In this document: positions 8,968 through 16,027 of the stretch, one piece after another | How the letters are laid out: each line of letters opens with the position of its first letter | Numbering within the stretch: position 1 is the stretch's first letter | Origin: a bacterium | GTDB lineage: Bacteria; Patescibacteriota; Minisyncoccia; Phycocordibacterales; UBA12445 | Assembly (NCBI GenBank): GCA_030648005.1 | Contig: JAUSIP010000015.1 | Coordinates: forward strand, 1 to 54,315 | DNA: 54,315 nt | Reading direction: 5' to 3' | Notes under the pieces: model-generated | The model's input: only the letters and a program-made list of their open reading frames with translations | What the model was told of the DNA's origin: nothing | Database searches by the model: none | Made by a program: the position numbers and the translations under genes

Positions 8968-9891
8968 TTATACAACCTCTTCGTCGTCATGCCTAATCTT
9001 CGTTTTCTCAAAATCTTTCAGCCCCTTCTCCGCTTCGATGAACGGCTCGAGGTCGCCAGCGAGAACTGCTTCAACATCATTAACTTTAACGCCGGTGCGA
9101 TGATCCTTCACCATCTTGTATGGATGTTGGACGTAAGAACGTATCTGACTTCCCCACTCGGCCGAAGTGATCTTGCTGATATACATCCCCTCCTCTTTTT
9201 TAATTCTTTGATCTTCTAAATATTTAAAAAGTTTAGCGCGTAGAATATTCATCGCCTTCTCTCTATTCGCCGCCTGAGAACGCTCTTCTGTAGAATGCAC
9301 GGAGATGTTAGTTGGGATATGAATGACGCGCACGGCCGTCTCGCGCTTGTTCACATTCTGCCCTCCCGGACCGCCGGAACGGCTAAACTCCACCTCTATC
9401 TCATCATCGGGGATCTCGAAATCCTTCGCCCCTTTATCAAACTTCGGTATCACTTCTACCATCGAGAAAGAGGTGTGACGGAGCGATTTAGATGAGAATG
9501 GTGATATGCGAACAAGACGATGCACACCAGACTCATTCTTCAGCTCGCCATAAACTCCCTTACCGATAACTTCGAAAGTCACATTTCTATATCCGCCGAC
9601 AGTATTAGTGTTGGAATGTATCAAGTAAGAGAGCCAGCCTTTCTTCGATATATACTTCTGGTACATGTCGAAGAGAAGGCGAGAGAAGTCCTCAGCGTCA
9701 TCACCGCCGGCACCGGAGAAGATAGTGATGACGGCCCCGCCTTTGTCATACTGCCCCTCACCTGCCAAGTCGGCTCGCAACTTCGCGATCTCTCTAATCA
9801 CATCCTGCGCATGCGACTTATTCTGCCAGAAGCCCATATCCTGCATCTCCGCCTCCAGCTCACCTATTTTTTTTGTTATCTCGTCGGACAT
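8968..9891 (-). CDS. prfB: Peptide chain release factor 2, shortened domain 1
   Basis: GGQ motif SRSGGPGGQNVNKRETAVRV, SPF tripeptide (VRISPFSSKSLRHTSF); 307 aa. Confidence 0.92.
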   Translation of the reverse strand: MSDEITKKIGELEAEMQDMGFWQNKSHAQDVIREIAKLRADLAGEGQYDKGGAVITIFSGAGGDDAEDFSRLLFDMYQKYISKKGWLSYLIHSNTNTVGGYRNVTFEVIGKGVYGELKNESGVHRLVRISPFSSKSLRHTSFSMVEVIPKFDKGAKDFEIPDDEIEVEFSRSGGPGGQNVNKRETAVRVIHIPTNISVHSTEERSQAANREKAMNILRAKLFKYLEDQRIKKEEGMYISKITSAEWGSQIRSYVQHPYKMVKDHRTGVKVNDVEAVLAGDLEPFIEAEKGLKDFEKTKIRHDDEEVV

Positions 9892-9922
9892 TTATTTATA
9901 GATATTGTTTATTTAGAGCAAA

Positions 9923-10225
9923 CTAAAATCCGAAACGTTTTTGTAATTCTTTATAAATCTCTCTGCGATGTTTAATACACTCAACACTGACCTTCTGACC
10001 GATTATTCTATAAGCTACACGATAGTCGCCGACTCGGAGCGACCAGTATCCATGAAGCGGGCCTCTAAGTGGTTTACCAAAGATATCCGGGGCTATATGA
10101 AGTTTTGTCTCTATGGCAAAATACAACTCGCGCAAAACAGATTTATCAAGTCTTGGAAGATCTAATTCTACCGCCAACTCATGGTAAGAAACCTTATAGA
10201 TTAAACTGTTTCCAGACTTCTTCAT
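9923..10225 (-). CDS. RelE/ParE-superfamily toxin
   Basis: PLRGPLHGYWSLRVGDYRVAYRIIGQKVSVECIKHRREIYKEL; overlaps the upstream antitoxin ORF. Confidence 0.88.
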   Translation of the reverse strand: MKKSGNSLIYKVSYHELAVELDLPRLDKSVLRELYFAIETKLHIAPDIFGKPLRGPLHGYWSLRVGDYRVAYRIIGQKVSVECIKHRREIYKELQKRFGF

Positions 10226-10427
10226 GACTTAAATATTTACCGCCGGCTTTCACTCGTTTATCTACTATACGAGCCAGCGCCATATCCTCTTGCATCTCAA
10301 GCCAATCCTCAATAATCTCAAGAGTTTTGGTCGCAACAGGAACATTGTCTCGACCGGCCAACTCCTCGAGAGCTATTTCTGTCCATCTTGGGACACTTAT
10401 ATTAATTCTATTTTTAGTTGTACTCAT
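10194..10427 (-). CDS. Ribbon-helix-helix-type antitoxin
   Basis: NRINISVPRWTEIALEELAGRDNVPVATKTLEIIEDWLE; 32-bp overlap with the toxin. Confidence 0.8.
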   Translation of the reverse strand: MSTTKNRINISVPRWTEIALEELAGRDNVPVATKTLEIIEDWLEMQEDMALARIVDKRVKAGGKYLSHEEVWKQFNL

Positions 10428-10498
10428 ATATTATAGTGTAACAAAAGTGTAACACCAATGCAAGATGCGTAAAATTTACTTATATCCCTTGGACATTT

Positions 10499-11230
10499 TT
10501 AATATACCAACTTGTTTTCTGTATCAGCTTTTAACATTTCATCAACTACTCTTGCGGCTTCATTGATCTTTCCCATGTAAATTCTGGGGTCTTCTAAATT
10601 CCTCTTTATGAAGTCATTCAATGCGACCTTAAGACTTTTGACATTTTTCATGTTTCTACGCTTATCGTCGTCGCCTGAAAGATTCTTCCCAACCTGACCG
10701 AGATCGCCCAAAACAAAATCAATCTTTACATTTTCTGTAGCGTTTCTTTGTGTGAAGAAAAACGGCGCATCGTAAGGCAAGGAAAATTTATCTTTGGAGG
10801 CCACGACCGCTTGTTCAAAAAAGTTTTTTAAGAAATCATCAAAACTTTTCTCTTCTATTGATTTTATCTTCGCTAGCCCCAACGATTCAAGACTGCCACC
10901 GACATTTTCATTATTAGAACCTATACAGACCCATTCAGGAGTATGGCCAGTCGTCATTATCGCCTTCTTGCCATCTTCACTAATTCTAAATGTAGGGAAG
11001 ACTTTTAATCCGGCCTCCTTAGCATCCAAGTATTTTTGCAGTTCATCTTTCGCACTAACCTCGCTCTTATACTCCTTAAGAACGAATGGAAATTTATGCT
11101 TTCCTGCTTCTATCGCCACAGAGGAAGCTACTCCAAACTCGCCCCTTCCGAGCTCTTCTTTTTTTACAATCTCAACCTCAACACCCTTGTCGCTCTGATC
11201 TTGAGTTTTATAAAATCTTTCCTTCATCAT
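10499..11230 (-). CDS. Small protein-kinase-like (possibly pseudokinase) protein
   Basis: ELGRGEFGVASSV...FPFVLKEYKS (Gly-rich loop + Lys) and KIDFVLGDLGQVG (DFG-like). Confidence 0.55.
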   Translation of the reverse strand: MMKERFYKTQDQSDKGVEVEIVKKEELGRGEFGVASSVAIEAGKHKFPFVLKEYKSEVSAKDELQKYLDAKEAGLKVFPTFRISEDGKKAIMTTGHTPEWVCIGSNNENVGGSLESLGLAKIKSIEEKSFDDFLKNFFEQAVVASKDKFSLPYDAPFFFTQRNATENVKIDFVLGDLGQVGKNLSGDDDKRRNMKNVKSLKVALNDFIKRNLEDPRIYMGKINEAARVVDEMLKADTENKLVY

Positions 11231-11272
11231 ATAGACCAGATAATATCATTTTAAAGACTCTGAGCCAAATAT

Positions 11273-11346
11273 TGGAGCCAAGAGTGAGAATCGAACTCAC
11301 GTCCCCGCTTTACGAAAGCGGTGTTCTGCCACTGAACTATTTTGGC
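11273..11346 (-). tRNA. tRNA-Thr(CGT), CCA encoded
   Basis: Minus strand GCCAAAATAGTTCAGTGGCAGAACACCGCTTTCGTAAAGCGGGGACGTGAGTTCGATTCTCACTCTTGGCTCCA; cloverleaf, loop TTCGTAA. Confidence 0.95.
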
Positions 11347-11356
11347 GGATATATTA

Positions 11357-11432
11357 TGGAGCCGTTGGGCAGGATTGAACTGCCGACCTCGTCATTACCA
11401 ATGACGTGCTCTACCAACTGAGCTACAACGGC
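11357..11432 (-). tRNA. tRNA-Thr(GGT), CCA encoded
   Basis: Minus strand GCCGTTGTAGCTCAGTTGGTAGAGCACGTCATTGGTAATGACGAGGTCGGCAGTTCAATCCTGCCCAACGGCTCCA. Confidence 0.96.
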
Positions 11433-11527
11433 GGTCGTTTCAAGATAATACATTACTCACAAATTATCAATATGCAGATGTTGCATTTTAGCTAAAATTA
11501 TGGCATTTTTATTTGACATAGCCCTAC

Positions 11528-11600
11528 GTCGAGGTAGCTCAGTTGGTAGAGCACAGGACTCATAAGCCTGGGGTCGCGGGTCCGATCCCCGCCCTCGACA
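11528..11600 (+). tRNA. tRNA-Met(CAT) (elongator, or Ile-lysidine type), CCA not encoded
   Basis: GTCGAGGTAGCTCAGTTGGTAGAGCACAGGACTCATAAGCCTGGGGTCGCGGGTCCGATCCCCGCCCTCGACA. Confidence 0.94.
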
Positions 11601-11640
11601 CAAGGAGATATTTTTGTTAAGATACTTCCGTTTACACGTT

Positions 11641-11714
11641 GCGGTCTTAGCTCAGCTGGTTAGAGCGCTCCCCTGTCACGGGAGAGGTCGTGGGTTCAAG
11701 TCCCATAGACCGCG
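11641..11714 (+). tRNA. tRNA-Asp(GTC), CCA not encoded
   Basis: GCGGTCTTAGCTCAGCTGGTTAGAGCGCTCCCCTGTCACGGGAGAGGTCGTGGGTTCAAGTCCCATAGACCGCG. Confidence 0.96.
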
Positions 11715-11720
11715 CAAAAT

Positions 11721-11748
11721 AAAAAGCTCCCCAAAAGGGAGCTTTTTT
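11721..11748 (+). terminator. Rho-independent terminator after tRNA-Asp
   Basis: AAAAAGCTCCCcaaaaGGGAGCTTTTTT. Confidence 0.9.
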
Positions 11749-11845
11749 CGCGGTCTATGGGACTTGAAGCCCGATTGAGATATTTTAAGAGTGGAACGAA
11801 TTAAAATATCCAATTGGGATACTGAAACTGTAAGTTTCAAGTCCC
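11749..11845. repeat. Element F: inverted copy of the tRNA-Asp 3' end followed by a second sense copy, folding into one hairpin
   Basis: 11749-11768 CGCGGTCTATGGGACTTGAA is the exact reverse complement of 11695-11714; GGGACTTGAA (11759) pairs with TTCAAGTCCC (11836). Confidence 0.85.
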
Positions 11846-11891
11846 TTCATATTACTTGTGACCTAGTCCCAAAAAATGCTACTATCTTCTC

Positions 11892-12308
11892 ATGCAAGAC
11901 AACCGCCCCTTATACCTCACCTGGATCATCGCCATGTCAGCTATGGCCGGTAGCCTATACTTCAGCGAGGTACTCAAACTTGCACCTTGCGTCCTGTGTT
12001 GGTGGCAACGAATTTTAATATATCCACTTGTGATCATCATGCCAATCGGAATCTCAAATATGGATAAAAAACTGCATAGATATGTCCTCCCTCTCTCCAT
12101 AACCGGCATAGCGGTCGCCTCCTATCACTATCTGCTAACAATGAAGATAATCCCTGAATCCCTAGCCCCATGTCAGGCAGGTGTATCTTGTGCGGAGAAC
12201 GTGATATCGTGGTTTGGCTTCATAAACATCCCCCTCCTCTCTTTGGCATCTTTTGTCCTTATAACATTATCAATGATTTATTATAGTAAGATACAAACAA
12301 ATGAGTAA
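11892..12308 (+). CDS. Disulfide bond formation protein, DsbB/BdbC-like
   Basis: Four-TM protein with CVLC (LAPCVLCWWQRI) and second Cys pair (APCQAGVSCAENV). Confidence 0.88.
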   Translation: MQDNRPLYLTWIIAMSAMAGSLYFSEVLKLAPCVLCWWQRILIYPLVIIMPIGISNMDKKLHRYVLPLSITGIAVASYHYLLTMKIIPESLAPCQAGVSCAENVISWFGFINIPLLSLASFVLITLSMIYYSKIQTNE

Positions 12309-12945
12309 CGAAAACAAAATCGTTGGGGGCATCTGTCTGGCATTCTTCATTGTGATCGCATACCTCTTCTGGATGGGGCCCAGTCTAGATCAATCAACTC
12401 AGATTAAAAATCCCGACCTGCTTGTTAAAGATAACAGTCACATGACAGGTAAGAAGGGTGCGAAGGTTACTATGGTAGAATTCGGCGACTATCAATGCCC
12501 TGCTTGTGCAACAGTAAACCCGGATATAAAAAAAATAGTTGAAACATACAAGGATAATCCTGACTTCAACTTCGTCTTTAGAAATTTCCCTCTTTCCCAG
12601 CACAAGAACGCTATCCCGGCTGCTGAAGCAGCAGAGTCTGCGGGAGCGCAAGGCAAATACTTCGAGATGGGAACACAACTGTATGAGAATCAGAGGGAAT
12701 GGAGCGAACTTGACGACGCTATGCCGATGTTTAAGAAATATGCCATAGCTATCGGACTTGAGATGGTGCAGTTTGATTCTGATATGACTCAACATAAATT
12801 CGCTTCTGTAATACAGGCCGATGCAGTCGACGGTAATGGTCTCTTTGTCGACCACACACCTACTGTATATCTCAACGGTTTAGAAATACGCGATCTCAAC
12901 TTCCCTGTCATCAAAGCCAAGATCGACGAACTACTTGCAAAATAG
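12301..12945 (+). CDS. DsbA-like thiol oxidoreductase
   Basis: Signal anchor, FGDYQCPACATVNP active site, overlaps the dsbB-like ORF by 8 bp. Confidence 0.9.
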   Translation: MSNENKIVGGICLAFFIVIAYLFWMGPSLDQSTQIKNPDLLVKDNSHMTGKKGAKVTMVEFGDYQCPACATVNPDIKKIVETYKDNPDFNFVFRNFPLSQHKNAIPAAEAAESAGAQGKYFEMGTQLYENQREWSELDDAMPMFKKYAIAIGLEMVQFDSDMTQHKFASVIQADAVDGNGLFVDHTPTVYLNGLEIRDLNFPVIKAKIDELLAK

Positions 12946-12999
12946 AGGGCATAATGTAGTCTAAACATAGATAACTTCGACAATTGAAGGAGGTTCGGT

Positions 13000-13455
13000 G
13001 TGGGAATTTTGGACAGAGCAAAACTGATCGTTAGGTCATATTTCAATTCGGGCAAAAAAGAACTTAAAAAAATGATTCTGGATTCGGATATTCTAAAGGA
13101 AGGAGAAAAGACCGACGAAGAGAAGTTCCAAGAAATAGAAGATGAGATTGCGCTTCAGAAATTCAAGGAAGAGATGAGGGTGAAAGCAGAGAAGTTCAAA
13201 GAGGGCGTGAAGTCTATATTGCGACCCGACCCTCTTACTCAGAGCTACAAGATCCTTGGCGCAACAAAAGGTGAGAGCCTAGAAAGCATCAAGAAGAAAA
13301 TGATAGATCTTCTGCTGATACACCATCCTGATAAGTTCAACGAACCAGGAGCACAGATCAGAGCGAACCAAAAATCACAACTCATTACTGAGGCTTACAC
13401 CACAATCAAAAAAGATTTTGAGGAAAGAGAAAATAAGAAAGAAAAAACTAAGTAG
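13000..13455 (+). CDS. J-domain (DnaJ-like) protein
   Basis: SYKILGATKGESLESIKKKMIDLLLIHHPDKF..., HPD motif; GTG start after AAGGAGG. Confidence 0.8.
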   Translation: MGILDRAKLIVRSYFNSGKKELKKMILDSDILKEGEKTDEEKFQEIEDEIALQKFKEEMRVKAEKFKEGVKSILRPDPLTQSYKILGATKGESLESIKKKMIDLLLIHHPDKFNEPGAQIRANQKSQLITEAYTTIKKDFEERENKKEKTK

Positions 13456-13461
13456 CTTTGA

Positions 13462-13488
13462 CCCCCGCTAAATTTGGCGGGGGTTTTT
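13462..13488 (+). terminator. Rho-independent terminator
   Basis: CCCCCGCtaaatttGGCGGGGGTTTTT. Confidence 0.9.
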
Positions 13489-13491
13489 AAT

Positions 13492-13746
13492 TTGTTGCGG
13501 AGGCCCTCTTGACCACAAGTTACTAAGTCGCTTCGCTCCTAAGTACTTCCGGTCCTGACTCGCCTGTCCCTACGGGGACATGGCTCCGTCTTCCAATTCG
13601 GGACGCGAGCAAAGTCCCGCATTAGCGAGGATCCTCGATTCGATAAATCGAATCGGGACAGTTTACTCGCTCCTGCAACAATATAAAAAGAAGGTTCAAC
13701 CTTTACGTTAAGGTTGAACCTTCTTTTTATATTGTTGCGGAGGCCC
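13492..13746. repeat. Element D: 15-bp direct repeats of the tRNA-fMet 3' end bounding a ~240-bp hairpin-rich segment
   Basis: TTGTTGCGGAGGCCC at 13492-13506 and 13732-13746 (the latter inside the tRNA). Confidence 0.85.
13670..13743 (-). terminator. Very long hairpin overlapping the tRNA-fMet 3' end
   Basis: CTCCTGCAACAATATAAAAAGAAGGTTCAACCTT / AAGGTTGAACCTTCTTTTTATATTGTTGCGGAG, complementary apart from one extra base. Confidence 0.7.
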
Positions 13747-13805
13747 GAATTGCACGGACGCCTCCAGGTTATGAGCCTGACGAGGTACTACTCCTCCACT
13801 CCGCG
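13735..13805 (-). tRNA. Initiator tRNA-fMet(CAT), CCA not encoded
   Basis: Minus strand CGCGGAGTGGAGGAGTAGTACCTCGTCAGGCTCATAACCTGGAGGCGTCCGTGCAATTCGGGCCTCCGCAA; C1.A72 mismatch typical of initiators. Confidence 0.92.
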
Positions 13806-13854
13806 GTCAGTCATGACCAAACATAGTACGAATGTAAGAAGTATATAAGATTGT

Positions 13855-13995
13855 TTACCTTCCGTCAATCACACCAGCCGTGACCTCACTCCTAGAATCA
13901 AGCCCTGAGACGAAAGAGATCAGGAAAACTCCTACGGCGACTATCGCCAGAAACTGAAAGGTAAACTTCAAAAAGTCCTTATCGAAGAATTTCAT
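13855..13995 (-). CDS. 46-aa single-TM small protein (absent from the ORF track)
   Basis: MKFFDKDFLKFTFQFLAIVAVGVFLISFVSGLDSRSEVTAGVIDGR*. Confidence 0.5.
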   Translation of the reverse strand: MKFFDKDFLKFTFQFLAIVAVGVFLISFVSGLDSRSEVTAGVIDGR

Positions 13996-14022
13996 ACTGC
14001 CCCAATTTTATCACACCTACAA

Positions 14023-14661
14023 TCAAAAAGCATCCTCCAACTTATTGAGAATTTTGCGGTGCGGATAATCCAGAATATCTCTAATGAACTTATCGCAAAC
14101 GCTGATCCTATACCTGAAATCTTCCGTCTCAAATACTCCATAGGATAACTCTCTACCTATCTCGGCCTCCATAGACTTAACAACCTTCTCGACAACCTTC
14201 TTGCGAAGCTCATCTCCCACAACCAGAAGATCAGCTCGGCTATCCTCATCGCTTATAAAGATTCCGGCTGTTATGATGACCTTTATCCTGCCCGACCCTC
14301 GAAGCCTCCTGATAATCTCTTCTTTCCTGAAGAGCTCAGTGTTAAACAACAATTGCTTAAGAGGATTAAGAAAAGGGAATGCTTGATTAAGAAACCAGGC
14401 CGTAACACTCGTCTTACGCCCTCTACTGCCTTCTATTCGCATATTTTTCTGCTTAATAAGACCTGATTCCCTAAGACTATTAAGTTCTTTCTTACCAGAT
14501 CTTGATGAAATCTTGCTCCTCTCCAAAACTTCATTAGTAGTGAAAGTAGTCGATGAGTTAAGAATAAAAAGCCTCATTATCTTAATGCGGTCTGGACTAC
14601 CGAATAGCTTAGACAAAACCTCCATGTGAGCCCATTTTAACAAAGCAAGAACAAATAACAA
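14023..14661 (-). CDS. Winged-helix protein with nucleotidyltransferase-like C-terminal region
   Basis: MEVLSKLFGSPDRIKIMRLFILNSSTTFTTNEVLERS...; IKVIITAGIFISDEDSRADLLVVGD. Confidence 0.65.
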   Translation of the reverse strand: MLFVLALLKWAHMEVLSKLFGSPDRIKIMRLFILNSSTTFTTNEVLERSKISSRSGKKELNSLRESGLIKQKNMRIEGSRGRKTSVTAWFLNQAFPFLNPLKQLLFNTELFRKEEIIRRLRGSGRIKVIITAGIFISDEDSRADLLVVGDELRKKVVEKVVKSMEAEIGRELSYGVFETEDFRYRISVCDKFIRDILDYPHRKILNKLEDAF

Positions 14662-14682
14662 TATTGACTAGCCAACAAAAAA

Positions 14683-14700
14683 GGCCGTCTCATGACGGCC
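14683..14700. terminator. Bidirectional terminator
   Basis: AAAAAAGGCCGTCTCATGACGGCCCTTTTTT. Confidence 0.8.
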
Positions 14701-14726
14701 CTTTTTTACTATTTTTACCCATCTAT

Positions 14727-14850
14727 AATAACTTTCAGGTTTGGATGCAGAACGCGAAGAAGATGAGGCTTACGACGAAGCTGTACTAACAGTACTGCGA
14801 GGAGTAAACGTAATCTTCGACAAAGTTATGCGCCAAATATGGAAGTTATT
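14727..14850 (-). repeat. Structured repeat family A, copy A1
   Basis: Core GGATGCAGAACGCGAAG...GACAAAGTTATGCGCCAA shared with the reverse complement of 48234-48353; distinct outer stem AATAACTT/AAGTTATT; overlaps the rplL stop. Confidence 0.88.
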
Positions 14851-15235
14851 TCAATGTTACCTTGCCTCCGGCAGCCTCGATCGAAGCCTTCAAGGCCTCA
14901 GCTGAAGCCTTGTCCATCCCCTCCTTGATCATTGTAGGGGCCTTGTCTACGATATCCTTAGCCTCCTTAAGTCCGAGACCCAAAACATCCTTAACAACCT
15001 TGATAACCTGTATCTTCTGCTCGCCAAAAGAGGTCAACTCAACGTTGAATGATGACTTCTCCTCGGCAGCTGCACCTGCTGCAGGACCTGCAGCCGCAAC
15101 AGAAGCCTGTGCAGACACACCAAACTTCTCCTCTAACAAGTGAACTAGCTCAGAAAGCTCGATAACGCTCATAGACTCGATCTTGGAAACCAAGTCCTTG
15201 AACTTCTCTGGAATTATTACATCTTTATTTTCCAT
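14846..15235 (-). CDS. rplL: 50S ribosomal protein L7/L12
   Basis: [60 protein letters not shown]... Confidence 0.98.
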   Translation of the reverse strand: MENKDVIIPEKFKDLVSKIESMSVIELSELVHLLEEKFGVSAQASVAAAGPAAGAAAEEKSSFNVELTSFGEQKIQVIKVVKDVLGLGLKEAKDIVDKAPTMIKEGMDKASAEALKASIEAAGGKVTLK

Positions 15236-15259
15236 ATTATTTGATTAAGTTTAATAAAT

Positions 15260-15360
15260 TCGCTCCATCTATTTCAGATTTTTAACGTCCTCGGATCTCC
15301 TTCGCCCTCTGATGGGAGGGCTCGGCCAGACCTTCAAAATCTAAAATAGATTCCGCTAAC
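15260..15360 (+). repeat. Structured repeat family B, copy B1 (rplJ-rplL spacer)
   Basis: Core GTCCTCGGATCTCCTTCGCCCTCTGATGGGAGGGCTCGGCCAGACC (15287-15332) identical to 42381-42426; outer stem ATCTATTTcAGATTTT/AAAATCTaAAATAGAT. Confidence 0.9.
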
Positions 15361-15848
15361 TAGGCCTCCTTCTTCGATATCTGATCAAGCGCTATCGCGA
15401 ATCCTCGGACAGGCGCATTCATAATGTTGAGCAACTGACTCAAGAGCACCTCTCTTGAAGGGATCTTCGACAAGGCGATCATCTCTGATGCGCTCATGTA
15501 TTTACCCGAGAGTATTCCTCCGACGATAGCAAGCTTGTCTTTCAACTTAGACTGGAATTCAGCAATAGTCCTAGCCGGCAATACAGCATCCTTACCGTAA
15601 GCTACTGCTACCTGACCTTCGAGTACTGGCATGTCGCCCTCAACTTTATTGTCATTAAGTGCCCTCTTCAAGAGAGTCTTCTTAGAGACAAAGTAACTGA
15701 TCCCCTTCTCCCTGAGATTGCTTCTCATGGCATTGGAGTCAGCTACAGTCAGACCTCCGAACTTCACGAAGACCGTCGACTCCGCACCGCCAATATTCTC
15801 GGTCAGAGAATCCAAGATAACCTTCTTCTGTTCTTTTTTTAATGGCAT
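15360..15848 (-). CDS. rplJ: 50S ribosomal protein L10
   Basis: MPLKKEQKKVILDSLTENIGGAESTVFVKFGGLTVADSNAMRSNLREKGISYFVSKKTLLKRAL. Confidence 0.97.
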   Translation of the reverse strand: MPLKKEQKKVILDSLTENIGGAESTVFVKFGGLTVADSNAMRSNLREKGISYFVSKKTLLKRALNDNKVEGDMPVLEGQVAVAYGKDAVLPARTIAEFQSKLKDKLAIVGGILSGKYMSASEMIALSKIPSREVLLSQLLNIMNAPVRGFAIALDQISKKEA

Positions 15849-15869
15849 ATAAATTATAATGCCCCGCCA

Positions 15870-15960
15870 AAGTGGCGGGGCTACTGGTGTTTAAACCGTA
15901 ATCGACCCTCAATAGGACTTCTAACCTTTCGGTTTGCCTACTTTCTTCGGTTTCATTAGT
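15870..15960 (-). promoter_or_regulatory. Putative ribosomal protein L10 leader
   Basis: Upstream of rplJ, minus strand AGTAGGCAAACCGAAAGGTTAGAAGTCCTATTGAGGG resembles the L10-leader conserved block. Confidence 0.65.
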
Positions 15961-16000
15961 CTACTTTAAAATGCAAATATGTCAACAATATATAAAAAAA

Positions 16001-16019
16001 CCTCGGCAGGATGCCGAGG
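16001..16019 (-). terminator. Terminator of the 16028-18250 gene
   Basis: CCCTCGGCATCCTGCCGAGGTTTTTTT on the minus strand. Confidence 0.85.
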
Positions 16020-16027
16020 GGGTAGGG

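Noticed and set aside
9892-9925. Programmed frameshift at the start of prfB
   Set aside because: No CTTTGA site with internal SD was found upstream; the shortened gene starts at a plain ATG.
13492-13746. Full integrative element bounded by tRNA direct repeats
   Set aside because: Only ~240 bp between repeats and no integrase or cargo; kept only as a remnant or small structured element.
14745-14850. Family A core as a protein-coding fragment (DAEREEDEAYDEAVLTVLRGVNVIFDKVMRQ)
   Set aside because: Open in both copies, but no start or RBS; differences are largely non-synonymous, and outer stems change while remaining paired. Structure explains it better, though coding ancestry is not fully excluded.
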